NCBI GenBank assembly: GCA_023333625.1
Contig: CM041644.1
Coordinates: 31,554,900-31,618,899, forward strand
DNA length: 64,000 nucleotides
Direction of reading: 5' to 3'
Source: Bothriochloa decipiens
Taxonomy: Eukaryota; Streptophyta; Magnoliopsida; Poales; Poaceae
How positions within the stretch are numbered: position 1 is the stretch's first letter; each line of letters begins with the position of its first letter. The notes beneath the pieces are model-generated. The model did not search any database, was not told where the DNA came from, and saw nothing but the letters and a program-made list of their open reading frames with translations. Both the position numbers and the translations under genes were made by a program. Below are positions 44,800 through 57,085 of this stretch, in pieces.

Positions 44800-47700
44800 A
44801 TGACGCAGAGCATGATTACGGAGCTTGAGGGAAAAGGCTTTTTCCCTGCTGGTTCTGGGCGACCTCCGCGTGGAGAGACTGTGCCAAAGCCTGAGAAGAA
44901 TGAGGTCATCATCTTTTGAGATTTCTTTACCTGTGGCCTGCGCTTCCCTTCGACCAACTTTCTTTGGTATGTTCTTGAATGGTTCGAGGTTCAACTCCAT
45001 CACATGACTCCCCATGCTTTCTTGAACATGAGCAAGTTTCTCTGGGCCATTGAGTCTTATGGAGATGGGCTTAGTATGAATACCTTCATAGAGTATTATG
45101 AGCTATAGAAGCAACCATGCTATGTTGGCACTAAGATAGCTCAGTTTGCATCATGCAGTTTTATGGATAAGAGGAAGCTGAGCAAGGGTAAGGAAAAAAT
45201 TGCAATCTCTTGGTGTCAGAGGGGAAAGTATGAGCCCGCTGATTGGTTGGATTTCTGGTTTTACGTTTGGACCCCTAGTGTTAATCGCCCTGACGAAGAT
45301 GGTAGGAGCGTTACTCGGTTTCCTTTTGCCTCCGTGATGACTCTGATGAATCTTCTGACTAGTGCAAAGCCTGGTTCCATTGACTCTGATAAGCGGAGGT
45401 CTTGCACGGAGGCTTTCAGCGTGGCCTGTCGTTATTCTGGTGGGAGGGATCTTGCTGAGGAGATGATATACTCTGATTACTGGCCCCTGCTTGGTGGTTC
45501 AGGGCAGAAAAAATTTACCATAGAGAAGCTGGATCTGCCCGTGTTTGGAGTTGTTGGTGGTATCCCTTGCCCACATTTTGGGCTTCGTCTTCCGGAGGGT
45601 CAGAGCAAGAAGGAGTTTGTCCGCCTGACCGAGGAAAAGGCTGTTGAGATTCTCGGAGAGGTTTCTGAGAGGGAGTATCTTCCCGGAGGTCCGAGGCTGG
45701 CACCATGCCTCGTCTCAGTAGGATCTTTGAAGAGCTTGGCATTCACTACACTGAGCTTGAGCTCCCTGAGAAGTTGAAGAAGAAGAACAAGAAGAAAGAA
45801 TTGACTGCTACCGACGCTCCTACGAAGGCCGCCGAGGAAAACAAAAGAAAAGCTGGCGCTTTGACATGCGGAGGCTCGAAGAAACAGAAAGAGGCCTCCG
45901 CTGAATCTGCGGAGATGGAGGACGCTTTTGAAGATCTTTATGATGAAGGGAACATCATTGTTAATTCAGAGGTGGAGACTGAGACTCGGACAGAAGCTGA
46001 CGCTTTAGCATTGCCTAGTTCCGAGGGCCCATCTCAGCGGTTTCCATCCCTTGCTGCTTCTCCGTAGGTGTCCCATGGTTTAACAATTGACACCTCCGGT
46101 TCACCTTCGGTTCAGCCTATCTTGCCGTCTGCTGATCCCCTACCTTAGCATGTTGAAACGGCGCCCCTTGAGCTTTCTGTGAAGCCATTTTCTAGTGCGT
46201 ATCTCAACGCCAGTTCTAACGAGGATAAATTGGAGGAGGCTGGTGTTAAGGCTCATCGTGCTGAGGAGCCAGCGGAGACTGCCCAACTTGGAGCGGAGGA
46301 TACTAAGGTCCACGAGATGCCTACACCTTGAGTCAAGGTAACATTCTTACTCGGAGTATGACCTATGTGGATTTCCTGACTTTGAAGGTTTCTTGTGGTT
46401 ATGCCTCTGATGGGGAAGTTTCCTTGCTCGGTGAGCATGTATATGATGTTTTTTGAGATTTTATATTTTCTTGTTCCTTTGTGTGACTTATGTTTTTTTG
46501 TATCTGCTTTCAGATAGCCTCACTGCTGAGGCCGCTCAGACTGCCCCTCCACCACCTCCGGCTTCTGGTGCACCATTTCCTGGAGGGGCTGTTACTGAGA
46601 CAGTGCCTAAGGCTCCGTGACCTCCGGTGGACTTCGTTGGCTCTGGGTCTTTCCCGTCCAGTAGCTGTCCCGATGAGGGCATAAGTGCCCTCCTTGGCTG
46701 GGCTCAAGGTATTGACCAGCTGACTGATGCTATGGGTGGAGACCTGTACCAGCGTCTGGCTAGGCTGCCGCTTCAAACCTTGATGAATGCCAACATTAAT
46801 CATCATGTTATTGTGAGTTTGGTTTTATTTTCTCCATTCTTAACTATATATATATTTACCTTCTCTTTCTCGTATATTTGATTTTGGCATTGCTTTGTTG
46901 CTATCTCCAGAGCACCGCCTTGTCCATGGTCGTTGAGACTAGCAGTGGTGCTGAACTGGTCAAAAAGGATGACGCTATCAAGGTTTTGAAGGCAGAGATT
47001 GAGTCTCAGACCCATGAAAAGGAACGAATGGCTCAGAAGGCCTCCGGTTTGGAGAAGCAGCTATCAGCTCTTGGGGTGCAATCTGATGACTTAAAGAAGT
47101 CTCTTACTGTTGCCAAAGAAGCGGAGGCCACTGCCAATCAGCAGGCGGACAAAGCTGCTGAGATTTTGAATCTCCTGCGCCAGGAAGTGGATGCTGAACG
47201 GCAGTTGACTGCGGCTCTTAAGACTAAAGTTGAAGAACTTGAGAAGGAGTTGACTGCCGCCAAGTCGACCGGGCTGCAAGTGGCTGAATCCTACGTCTCA
47301 GCTGTCTGGGCTTTTGGTGGTGTGGCGACTCCGTCTCATCCAGAGACGTCAACCTCTGGTGTTATGTCTTGGATTAGAGCCCATGTTGGCGAGATCACTA
47401 AATTTCTTACTGGTGTTTCTGATTTTAGCGCCAAGAAATCTGCTACCTGTCTGTGCAATTTTTTCGCCCTTGAGGAAATTTCGCAGATTGGGAACTATCA
47501 GGTTCCGCAACTGAATGACCCTAGTGAACTTGGTCAGACAGATCGATTTGTGAAGACCACTATTCATAGTTTCATGTCAAACTTTTGGTCCAAGTTTGAT
47601 AGGTCGAGACCGTTGCCATGGCCAAGATTTCTCATGAAACAGTATGTTGTCTTCTTTGTTACCTTTTATGTTGTTACATTCTATTTACTGGCTTTTTCCT

Positions 47701-47933
47701 TTACTTACCTCCGTTTGATTTAGGAGCTAAAGTATGGCAAGCACGGTCCTCAAGGGTCGAAGGCTTCTGCTGACACTTCTGCACGCACCAGGGGGTTTGA
47801 CGTTTGGACCTCCGAGACTCAGATTCTTTCTGCAAGTGTCGGTGCTGACGCGATGACAGTGCAGGTGGACACCCAGCCGGAGGCTCGAACAGAGACCCAT
47901 GATCTGAACACTGAGGAGGAGGTTAAAGATTGA
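44800..47933 (+). pseudogene. Opposite-strand accessory gene of the Tat-like element, spliced but degenerate
   Basis: A gene on the strand opposite to gag-pol, as known for Grande-type elements. From the ATG at 44800 the frame gives the grass putative gypsy-type transposon domain: DFFTCGLRFPSTNF, EVQLHHMTPHAFLNMSKF, then the 204-aa ORF 45163-45777 (WLDFWFYVWTP, LEKLDLPVFG-like). A Lys/Glu-rich linker follows, then a coiled-coil (about 46950-47270) and the block SWIRAHVGEITKFLTGVSDF. Plausible introns are 46431-46513, 46813-46910 and 47642-47723, all GT-AG, and reading continues across the first two. Damage includes stops at 44917, 45106, 46065, 46146, 46329 and 46618 and frameshifts near 45700 and 47600. 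Function is unknown. Confidence 0.7.
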
Positions 47934-48061
47934 GCTTTACTTTGTAGTTATAGATTTTTAGTCTTTTGCTAAGGTTGTGCCGCTGGGCAAATGTAAGAAA
48001 TACATCTTGCTATCTTAAATTATGTAAATTATTGATGTCAAATCATCCTGCGTAGGTCTAC

Positions 48062-48385
48062 AGTTTGGGGCCTTTGCAGGAGATCGAGCCTATTACTCTT
48101 ATGCGCGATGGTGTTTTCGTTAGCGGCGAGCTGTGGGATTATTGGAAATCGGTGTTTCCTAGGCGTACTGTGGGCAATATGTTTGATTTTGTCATCTCTG
48201 ACTTAGATGATAAGCATTCTAACTTTACTCGTTCTCTTGCGTGGCGTGACCCGACTGTCCTTTATAATTTTTTCCTCATTTACGCGAAGGCACTCAGCCG
48301 CGATAAGAGTGTTGTCCCATTGTTTACTTGGCTTGACCTCTGCCGGGTTGCGGAGGTCGATTTGGATCCATTGGAGATCCTCTAG
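48062..48385 (+). CDS. Hypothetical ORF downstream of the opposite-strand gene (106 aa)
   Basis: The ORF begins MGPLQEIEPITLMRDG at 48065 and follows a possible splice acceptor (GCGTAG, about 48057). It is on the same strand as the opposite-strand gene and could be a further exon or a separate small gene. It contains SLAWRDPTVLYNFFLIYAKA, has a globular look and sensible composition, but I do not recognise the family. It stays within the gypsy internal region. Confidence 0.3.
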   Translation, partial: SLGPLQEIEPITLMRDGVFVSGELWDYWKSVFPRRTVGNMFDFVISDLDDKHSNFTRSLAWRDPTVLYNFFLIYAKALSRDKSVVPLFTWLDLCRVAEVDLDPLEIL

Positions 48386-48389
48386 ATGG

Positions 48390-50585
48390 GTCATGGTTGA
48401 GACCTGTAGACTCGTTTTCGCTTCCCTCCTCGGAGGATGTAACAGTTCTGATGTACACATAAGTTTTTTATAAATAATTTATTTTTTCATTTGGTTACAA
48501 GATTGATGTGATAGTCATTGTTTCTCTTCAACCAGTGTTGGCCTTGACTTTTCCATACATCGGGTTTTCTTTGTTGCTTTTGTGCTTGTTGCCTCTGGAG
48601 TTGTCCTCGCCCGTCCTGATGCTTGATCAATGATGACGGTCTTCGGTTGATTTCTGCGGAGACAGGGGGACGTTACGAGTTCTTACGCGGTATCCACCCT
48701 TGCCTCCTCGTTATCGATGATCTAGATTAGCTTGCTCTATCAGCTAGCTTCTTTTACACTTCTCCGAAGGTCCTTGTGGCCTCCGGGCTGGCTACTTTGC
48801 TAAACTCTTTATGAATTCTTTCACGGTATCTTGTGTTTTTTATTTGGCCGTATGCGTACATCAGCTTCTATCTCTGCTGTTTTTGATTTTTGCTGTGCTG
48901 GGCTGCATGTGGTTACTTGCTTCCTGTCTGTTGAGGTGTGTGCCATTTAAGCTCCACTTATTTTATAGTGCCTCTGTGTACTTTGAGCATCTTTGTTATT
49001 TACTGCCTTTGATTTTGTGCTTTTGCCTCTTGAGGCGTGATGGCACAAGTACTAATTTTGTACTTGCTTCCTTTAATGATAGGTAGCTGCAGCTGGTTTA
49101 ATGATGCTTGGGAGGTCCTTATAAAAAGATTTGTTCCCCTTTATCGTTTAGGCTACTTTATTATGTACATTATACTGATGGTGCTCCCTAGGAGCTGTCT
49201 TTACGTTGGTACTGTGTGAGGACTCGTAATGGGATAGCCACATCAATGAATCTATTGCCAACGGTTAAAGATGGCGATGCTTCTGTTTGTCAACGATACT
49301 CTACTTGTATTTCCTTTGTATCCTCTGAGATGGCGGCCGGCTGTGGTCCTATTTAGTGTGGTTGTTGTAAGGATTTTGGATGTGGTGGTTGCTTGCCGAT
49401 GGAAGGTGCAAAGTGGTGTGCTAACAGATGATTGTGGATTTTGTCATGTACAAGCTGGCGTTGGAGGTTCACCTCCTTCTTTTCGTACCGAGCGTCTGTT
49501 GGACTTGATTCAACTGGCTGGGTTTTCGGAGGCACAGGGTGGTATGCAGCCGGGAGGCGATAGAGGGTATTCCGTGACTGATCAGGGCTTGCCTCCACCA
49601 ACGCTTGCTTTTCAGGGAGCCTTAGTTTGCTTACCTTCAGATATACTTTCGGAGGCTGCACTCTTTGCTCTTTTGTAGGCTGAAGTGTTGGCAACCTCCG
49701 GGCCACTTCCATGTCTTGTGGTAGCAGGTTAACTGGGTGGAGTGGCTAGATATCTTGACCCGGAGGTTGTGCGTTCTGGTCTAGCAGTTAAATACGTGTG
49801 CTTTGCACATTGTTCCTATTATGGGAAAGGCGCAATGAGTCTTATCGGTTATAAGCATGAAGTTGAATAATAAATGATCTTGCTTTATGTATTGCCTACG
49901 CTTTGGAATAATAAATGATCTTATCAGTTTCTGAACTTAATTTTTTGTGATTATATTGCCTTTACTTTGGAAGGTGTATGATGCGGAGGTTGCTTGACTT
50001 CGTGAACTCATACCCATGTCTGTGTTACCTCCTCTTGTTTTAATATTGTATTTCAGAGGTCACTGCTGGTGAGTGTGATGTTGCTCGCTTTTTGAGCTAC
50101 CGGTGCCTGAGTTGGTTCACATGTCTTTCCCTGATTCGCTTCGCAACTTATGGTTGCGACTGCCTGCCTCGATGCCTGATATGCCAGGGCTTTTTCGAGG
50201 GCTTTTGGTGTTTCGCGGAGGTTGCTTCATGCCTACTTATTTTTCTTAATGGTGGCATAAAGTGACCTTGTAAATCATGAATAGTTGTCGAATATTGCAA
50301 CAGTGGTGCTAGCTGCTTTCGACTGTTCTGGGTATTGTTTTTTGGGGTCCTCTTTATACATTTAGAGGTTAATTACATATGGTCTTGCCTCATTAGAAAC
50401 CTCAGCTCCGATTTGGAGCCCCTTTTGTGAGGAAATGAGTGCAGGTCTTTTTTGCAGAAAAAGTAAATTGTAGGAATTTAAATCTACGGACCTTTGCTTA
50501 TAATACTACGGAGTCCTTACATTCTATGTGTAATATTTCCTAAGGCTATCAATGTTCCAAGGGTGAGTTGACATTCTTCCTTCTG
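48390..50585. other. Spacer within the gypsy element
   Basis: T-rich plus strand, with scattered ORFs up to 135 aa on either strand (49271-49678 plus, 49353-49712 minus) that overlap each other and are not recognisable. No domain seen. Confidence 0.5.
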
Positions 50586-50589
50586 CATC

Positions 50590-51741
50590 TTATAGATAGA
50601 ATGACCCTTTCCTTCCGCCTTGCTTGGCTATGAACGGTCCTTCCCATTTTGGCTGTAGTTTCCCTGTGTTTTGAGCGTTTGGCCTCCGCCTCATTACCCA
50701 GTCGCCATCTTTGATGTTTTTAGTGACCACTTTTCCATCCCTCCATTTTCTGGTTTGGTCTTGGTATTTCTCGATGTTGTCGATTGCTTCTAGCTTGTAT
50801 GGTTCGGTCATCTCTTTAGTGTATTCTTCATCTTTTGCGAGGTTCTGTTTTATTACGCGGAGACTCTGGTATTTGATCTCCTCTGGCATCATTGCTTCTT
50901 CTCCATACAGTAGCTTGAATGGAGTGAACTCGGTGGCTCTTGATACGTTTGTGTTGTGAGACCATACCACCTTTGGTAGCTCTTCTACCCATTTGCCCTT
51001 TTTGTGATCTAACAATATCTTGGAGATTACTGAGAATATGATTCTGTTTGACCTTTCCACTGCTTCGTTACTTTCTGGGTGATAGACTGATGCGAAGGCT
51101 ATTTGCGTGCCGATGCTCTTACAGAATTCTTTGAACTTGTCTAAATCAAATTGTTTTTCGTTGTCGACTGTGAGTGTCCTTGGAACCCTGAATCTGCAAA
51201 TTATGTTTTGCCAGAAGAATTTTTTGACTGTTTTAGAGGTGATTGTTGTAAGCGGTTTGGCTTCTATCCATCTTGTAAAGTATTCTACTACCACTACTGC
51301 ATATTTGCTTCCACCCTGAGCCGGGAGTAATGGGCCTACGAGATCCATTCCCCATCGCTGAAGCGGCCAGACCGGAGGTATTAGCTGTGATTGTCCTCCT
51401 AGAGACGCTTGGTGCGGTGCAAAACTCTGGCATGCTTTGCAAGTTGTTACTATGTGCAATGCGTCCTTGATATGGGTTGGCCAGTAAAATCGTTGCCTAA
51501 TTGCCTTTGCTGAGAGTGCTCTGGGGCCAATATGCGATCTACACATTCCTGAGTGAATATACTGTAAGAGGTCTTTGCCTTCTGACTCAGTGATGAACTT
51601 AAGCAATGGTTGGACTATGCCTTTCTTGTATAGAACTCCGTCTATTATTGTGTAATTCCTTACCCGTACGGCCAGTCTTGCTGCACTTGTTTCATCTGAT
51701 GTCACATGGACTCCAATGATATGATCAATTATTGCTTTCAT
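50590..51741 (-). pseudogene. Integrase of gypsy element
   Basis: A 383-aa ORF with the integrase H2C2 zinc-binding region (YIHSGMCRSHIG to CKACQSF, about residues 61-107). The catalytic core follows: Asp in RWGMDLVGPL, Asp in LTVDNEKQF, Glu in ESNEAVERSN. It ends with a C-terminal extension containing DGDWVMRRR and KWEGPF. All three acidic catalytic residues are present, though Asn-Glu replaces the usual Asn-Gly in two motifs. The enzyme inserts element cDNA. It was part of a longer polyprotein: a TAG at 51742-51744 separates it from RNase H, so it cannot be made as pol without readthrough. Confidence 0.88.
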
Positions 51742-52585
51742 CTAATCCTCTGTGTTTACTAGGAGTACCTCCGTAAATGTCTTAGATGTTTTTGCAGTAG
51801 CTGGAGATGTCAATTCTTGAAAGAATGTTCCTTTGGGTACCTCCGTTTGATTTGCCGCTGCTTTGGCTAACTCATCTGTCTTCGTGTTATCCCCCCTTGG
51901 GATGTGCTTTAGGGTAAAACCCTAGAATCTTTTTTTCAGACCTCTGATTACTTCTAGGTATGCGGCTAACTCTGGATTTTTAGCAACATAGTCTTTCTCT
52001 ACTTGTCCTATTACTATCTACGAATCAGTTCTGACCATGATGTAGTTTGCACCAAGTGCCTTGGCCTTACGGAGCCCCAGGATTACTCCTTCGTACTCAG
52101 CTATGTTGTTGGTTTCTTTGAAGCATAGTCTTGCTGTGTATTTTGTTTTGATGCCCGATGGTGATATTAGCACTGTGGAGGCTCCTGCACCTTGGATGCC
52201 CCATGCACCATCTGTGTATAGTATCTATATTGAGGCCTCCGCTTTGTCTTCTGTGTGCTGCGGAGATGTCCATTCTGCCAGAAAATCTGCAAGTGCCTGT
52301 GATTTAACTGCTGTTCTTGCTATGAATTTGAAGCCAAATTGGAAAATCTTTGTTGCCCATTTGCCAATTTGTCCTGATGCTTCTTTGTTGCCCAAGATGT
52401 CTGTTAGCGGTTGAGCTGCTGGAATGCCTCCGACTGCTCCTTGGCCTATTCAAATTTATCTACGGCTTTGAGTGTTTTGAAAAATGGCAGACTTCGTTCA
52501 AACGATTTTGAGATGAATCTGTTGAGTGCTGCTATTCTGCCTGTTAGCCGCTGGACATCTTTCTTGGTGGTTGGTTCTCTCATAG
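51742..52585 (-). pseudogene. RNase H region of gypsy pol, stops and frameshifts
   Basis: Translation on the minus strand gives the RNase H core: YTDGAWGIQGAG (first Asp), NNIAEYEGVILGL (Glu), an Asp in VRTDS, and PRGDNTKTDELA (last Asp). The catalytic Asp/Glu set is therefore recognisable. The connection to RT is broken by a frameshift in an A-run near 52598 and another near 52410. In-frame TAG codons lie at 52446, 52225, 52018, 51922 and 51742. The domain would remove RNA from the RNA-DNA hybrid during replication. Confidence 0.75.
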
Positions 52586-53350
52586 TCAACACCGCTTTTT
52601 TTTATCTGGGTTTGCTCTTAGCCCTTCTGGGCCAATGATGTACCCGAGCATTTTCCCTTTGCTTACTCCGAAGATACACTTTTTTGGGTTCAGTTTTAAT
52701 CCTGCTTCTCTGAGATTGGTGAATGTTTCCCTGAGGTCATCCAAGTGATCTTCGGTTTGTTTGCTGACCATTGCTAAGTCGTCGACATAGGCTATAATGT
52801 TCCTCCGAAGTTGAGCTCGCAATACAATCTGAATCATTCTTGAGAATGTTGATCCTGTGTTTTTGAAACCTTCTGGCATCCTAACAAAACAATAGGTGCC
52901 GAAGGGGGTCGTGAAGCTTGTTTTCTCTTCATCCTCCTTTCTTAGCCATATCTGGTGGTATCCTAAGAAACAATCTAATAGAGAGAAGCGCTTGCACCCT
53001 GCTGCCTTGTCGACTGATGCATCTATCCTGGGTAATGGAAAAGGATCTTTTCTGCATGCTTTGTTGAGGTCTGTGAAATCTATGCACATTCTCATCTTGC
53101 CATTTTTCTTTGGGACTAGGACCACGTTTGCTAGCCATTCTGAGTACTTTACTTCTCTGATGACCTTGGCGTCAAGCAGTCTTTGCACCTCCGCTTTTGC
53201 TGCGATTATGCCCTCTTCGGACATCTTCCTCTGTTTTTGTTTCCTGGGTTTAACGTTTGGGTTTAGATCGAGAATATGCTCGATCACGCCTTGACTGATC
53301 CCTTGTAGATCTGATGCTGACCATGCAAACACGTCCTTGTTTTTTACCAA
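52586..53350 (-). pseudogene. Reverse transcriptase of gypsy element
   Basis: A 254-aa ORF with the RT fingers and palm: WLANVVLVPKKNGKMRMCID, then LPRIDASVDKAAGCKRFSLLD, then TSFTTPFGTYCFVRMPEG, and the catalytic AYVDDLAM. The Tyr-Val-Asp-Asp motif is intact, and the first catalytic Asp (in SLLD) is present. The preceding linker has the DVFAWSASDLQGI motif common in Tat-type pol. It ends by a frameshift at an 8-A run. Length fits an RT without its connection domain. Confidence 0.88.
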
Positions 53351-53880
53351 TAATTCTAACAGGTCTTTCCTCTCTTCTCGCGATAGGTTTGCTCCTACTG
53401 TTATTTTTCGGTTTGGGACTGCTTCTTCTAATGGTAAGTTATTATGTCCTCTTGGTCTGCCATGTTGGTCTCTTCCCCGGGCATATCCGGAGGCTCATCT
53501 GTTGCTACGGTATTGATGTTCCTGTGTGCTTTCTAGATTGCTCTCTCTATGTTTCTTGCTTCCTTTTGACTGCCCCGCACTATGATGATTCCATGTAATG
53601 CTGGCATCTTTATGCAGAGGTATCCCATGTGTATTGCCACGTTGAACTTGTTTGTGAATCCTCTTCCTAGTATCGCATTGTACTGGTAGTAGATATCTAC
53701 CACATCAAAAGTGATGTACTCTGTCCTGGCACAGTCCCCATCTTTGAATGATACTAGCAGTGATATCTTGCCTAGGGCGTTGATTTTCTTTCCACCGAAT
53801 CCAATCAGTAGAGTGCTCGGTGGCTACAGCTGGCTCCTGCTGAGTTTCATTTGGTCGAATACGTTGACGAATGCACTCTT
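53351..53880 (-). pseudogene. Protease C-terminal part and linker of gypsy pol
   Basis: Minus-strand reading gives FDQMKLSRSQL, then FGGKKINALGKI, then EYITFDVVDIYYQYNAILGR, the usual second half of the Tat-type protease. A TAG lies at 53533-53535 and a frameshift before the RT. The first half is at 57086-57501, on the other side of the foreign insertion. Confidence 0.7.
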
Positions 53881-56800
53881 AGAGAGGTTGCTGCGTGCGC
53901 CGGTTCGCATCGTGGCGTGCGTGCGCCGCGCAGAAAACCCCCTCCGATCGTGGCGGCAGGCAGCGACACATTTTCCTCCTCGCGGCAGCCGCAGCTCGAA
54001 TCGAGGGTTGTACAAGTACGAGTGAGTTCCAAGGTTTTGCTGGCAATAGCACTTTGACTACGCGATACACATTCACAATGAGAAAAAAAAAAGGACATAT
54101 AGGCAGGGCAGCAAGATTTTATTTTGGAATGGAGGTACATGTTATTACACACAACATTCAATAAGGCGCTGAGTTCCAGCATGACATAACAATTTCATGA
54201 AACAAACTAATTTTTTTACCACAACTAGGCCATAATCTCTATGCAATCTTTTTTAATCGTTATCTGTATATGTCGACGATAAACAAAAAAAAATTTTTTG
54301 ATGAAAGACGATAAACAAGATTACAGTATTACATTACTCATTCTAGATTGATAAAACGGGTTCAGTTAATAAGCGTATATGCAGCTTATCATTATTTTTC
54401 TTCTTTACAACATGAGTGCTATCGGATAAACTCAAAAACTAAATGACGTTTTTTTTTCTTCTTTACCACAGAGTGGCTATTGGATAAACTCAAAAGGTAA
54501 AGATAGATTAGGTTCTCTTGAGTACTGTATAACCTCGTTGAGTCAGGAACCTAAATGATACAAGTGTTTGGCTGCTAGACTTGATACTTTGAGGTCGGAA
54601 AAGGTTTCAATTAACCTCTTTCAATTACTGTGGTTGTCCGATTTTCGTCTTTGATCTACAAAAGAAGGTTTTTAACTGTTCAACTTTTCAAAACCGTCCA
54701 CGGCAGAGGAGGTAAATCGTACTAAGTTAAAGTTCAAGGGGTATATCGAATTATAAATATTTTTATAACAACATATAAAATTATTTTAAAAAACTAAATT
54801 TATCCAAATATATTTTACATGAAAAAAATATAACAATTAAAATCCCAAAACCTGGTTTAATGTTCGAAATTTCATAGAAAAATTGTTTTTAGCTTGGAAT
54901 ATTATGAAAGTAGCTTTATATTTTTTTCTAAAATCATGCTCTATGCTATGGTTCCTAGCTTGAATTTTTTCTATATATATCGCTTGATTCTATTTGTACA
55001 AATATCATGACCCATGTGCTACCATCGTGCATGCAGCCACACAATTTAACATAATTACTTTAGAAATTTATCTAGGCTAGGTAACCGGTGCCCTCTACAG
55101 TCCTAAAGATGCTTCAATGGTGCTATTGCATAGTTTAGATGATCAGTATCTGCTAATAATTATATTACGTAGGAGAGTTTCTACTAGCAAATAAGCATCA
55201 AAATGAGTCCATCAAGATTCAACCAATTTCAAGGTACGCACCAGCATGCTTTTAGAAAAATCTAAAACAAGTTTCATGGTTTTCTGATCTAAAATATTTT
55301 TTCTATGATTTTTCAAGATTAAACCAGGTTTAGGTTTTTAATTGCGTTATTTTTCATGTATAAAAGTATAATTGATCGTGGTAGTTGAGGGAAGAAATTT
55401 ATCTAGGCTAGGTGACCGGAGCCCTCTACAGTCCTAAAGATGCTTCAATGGTGCTTTTATCGTAGTTTAGATGATCAGTATATCCACTAATTATAATACG
55501 TAAGAGAGCTTCTGCTAGCAAAGAAGCACCAAAATGAGTCCATCAAGATTCAACCAATTTCAAGCTAGGCACAGTATGCTTTTAGAAAAATCTAAAACAA
55601 ATTTCATGGTTTTGTGATCTAAAATAAAATTTATATGATTTTTCAAGATTAAACCAGGTTTATAGGTTTTTAATTGTGTTATTTCTCATGTAAAAGTATA
55701 ATTGATCGTGGTAGTTGAGGGAAAATGGTATTTGGACTCTTTTTTTTTTATTGAGGGAAAAGGAATAAGGCGGATAAGCGTTGGGCTTAAGCCAGCCCAA
55801 ACTGGCTGGCCGCTGGACTTGATCCTTCTAGGCCATGCGCCCCTGCCATGCAATGCAGCCCATGGGCCAGTCCACAAAGCCCATGCGAGCCCCAGGTGCC
55901 CACGTTTTCAGTGCTCACGTTTCTCAAAACAAAACAAAACACCAAAGAGTCCCAGTGCATGTGCGCCCCGGCCTCGCCGGTACTCCGGTAGCATGTGTCC
56001 CGCGGACCCGGCGGCTTCGCTCGCGCAGTCGCGCTCCACCGGCTACCGCCTCCCATTGTTGCCGGTTGGCCGCAAGGCAGCCGGCAGGCAACCGTCCCAT
56101 GTGGGTCGGGGCCGATCGACGTCTCGGCTGCTGTCGTGGACAAGGTAGCCCCACCATCGCGTCGCGTGGCGTGGAGCCAGCTACTGCTGCTGCTACTCCA
56201 TGTCCCGTGGCTACGAACGTTAAAGGATGCCACAAAATCGGGCAGTAATCGAACAGCGAGGATATAATGGTAAACAATCACCAGGCAAACGTTCATTCAT
56301 GACCACAAGAGGGGAAAAGAAAACTCCCACTAAGTCGGATCAACATCTATAGCGTTTCTGTGGAATGTGGAACATATAAAACCAAAAAAAAAGGTGCAAT
56401 CGCTACACGTAAAACATTTGGAATGATTCCGTGCACAGGTGACACTAAGTCGCGTGCTCCCAGGCCCGCCCGACAATTCTTTCATCGCGCTCGCTACTAG
56501 ACCAAGCTCCGCAATTCCGCACGCGCACTCGCTAATCGCAATCTCCGGCAAATCACGCTGCTGCGGTGCTGCCTGTGTGCCAACGAGAAATAGGAAATGA
56601 ACCGAGAAACACCGCGAGATTGCCTCCTCCAATCACATCCCCACATCATCGGCGCTCCCTTCAAATCGACGATCGGCCCCCCTGATCCCCTCGCTCGCCC
56701 ACACCACCGCTTATTCATTCGCTCGATCCCCCATGACGCTGTTGCCGTCGCAGATCGCTCATTGGAGACCGCCGTGCCAGTCTACGCAGCCGCCCGTGGC

Positions 56801-57085
56801 CGCTCGACCCGACCACACCCGTTCTTCAAGGAATCATCGTTGCCTTGATCTCTATCGTCAAGATCTAGGACCTTGTATTGCTGGGCTAGCGTGAAGGCTG
56901 ACCGTCTGGAGTTCGTAAGAGGACTGCCATCGGGAAGCGTCGTGGTGGGCATCTTCTCGTGCGTGCTAGCAACACGCCAACACCCTCAGGCATGTGGCTC
57001 CGTGTGTACCTGCAGATGTCTAGAAACAGCCGTCTCCCATCCAGACTAGCATATCTATTCCCATACGTGTACACGGTTAATCCAT
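53881..57085. other. Foreign 3.2-kb insertion within the protease
   Basis: Unrelated DNA between the two protease halves. From left to right it holds a GC-rich stretch (53890-54010), AT-rich DNA with A-runs, the 331-bp tandem duplication, and a GC-rich gene-like part (55780-56250 and 56570-57020) with overlapping ORFs on both strands but no domain I recognise. I found no terminal inverted repeat, no target duplication and no Helitron ends. It could be a degenerate DNA transposon carrying gene fragments, or a rearrangement. Confidence 0.55.
55063..55723. repeat. Two-copy tandem duplication, about 331 bp
   Basis: Units 55063-55393 and 55394-55723 both run from GAAATTTATCTAGGCTAGG to GATCGTGGTAGTTGAGGGA with several percent divergence and small indels. 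Confidence 0.9.

Noticed and set aside
49271..49712. 135-aa plus and 119-aa minus ORFs in the gypsy spacer
   Set aside because: They overlap each other, are not recognisable and lie outside the known domain order.
53881..57085. Helitron or CACTA element
   Set aside because: No TC and CTAG ends with a hairpin at an A/T target, and no CACTA/TAGTG termini with 3-bp duplication could be placed at the junctions.
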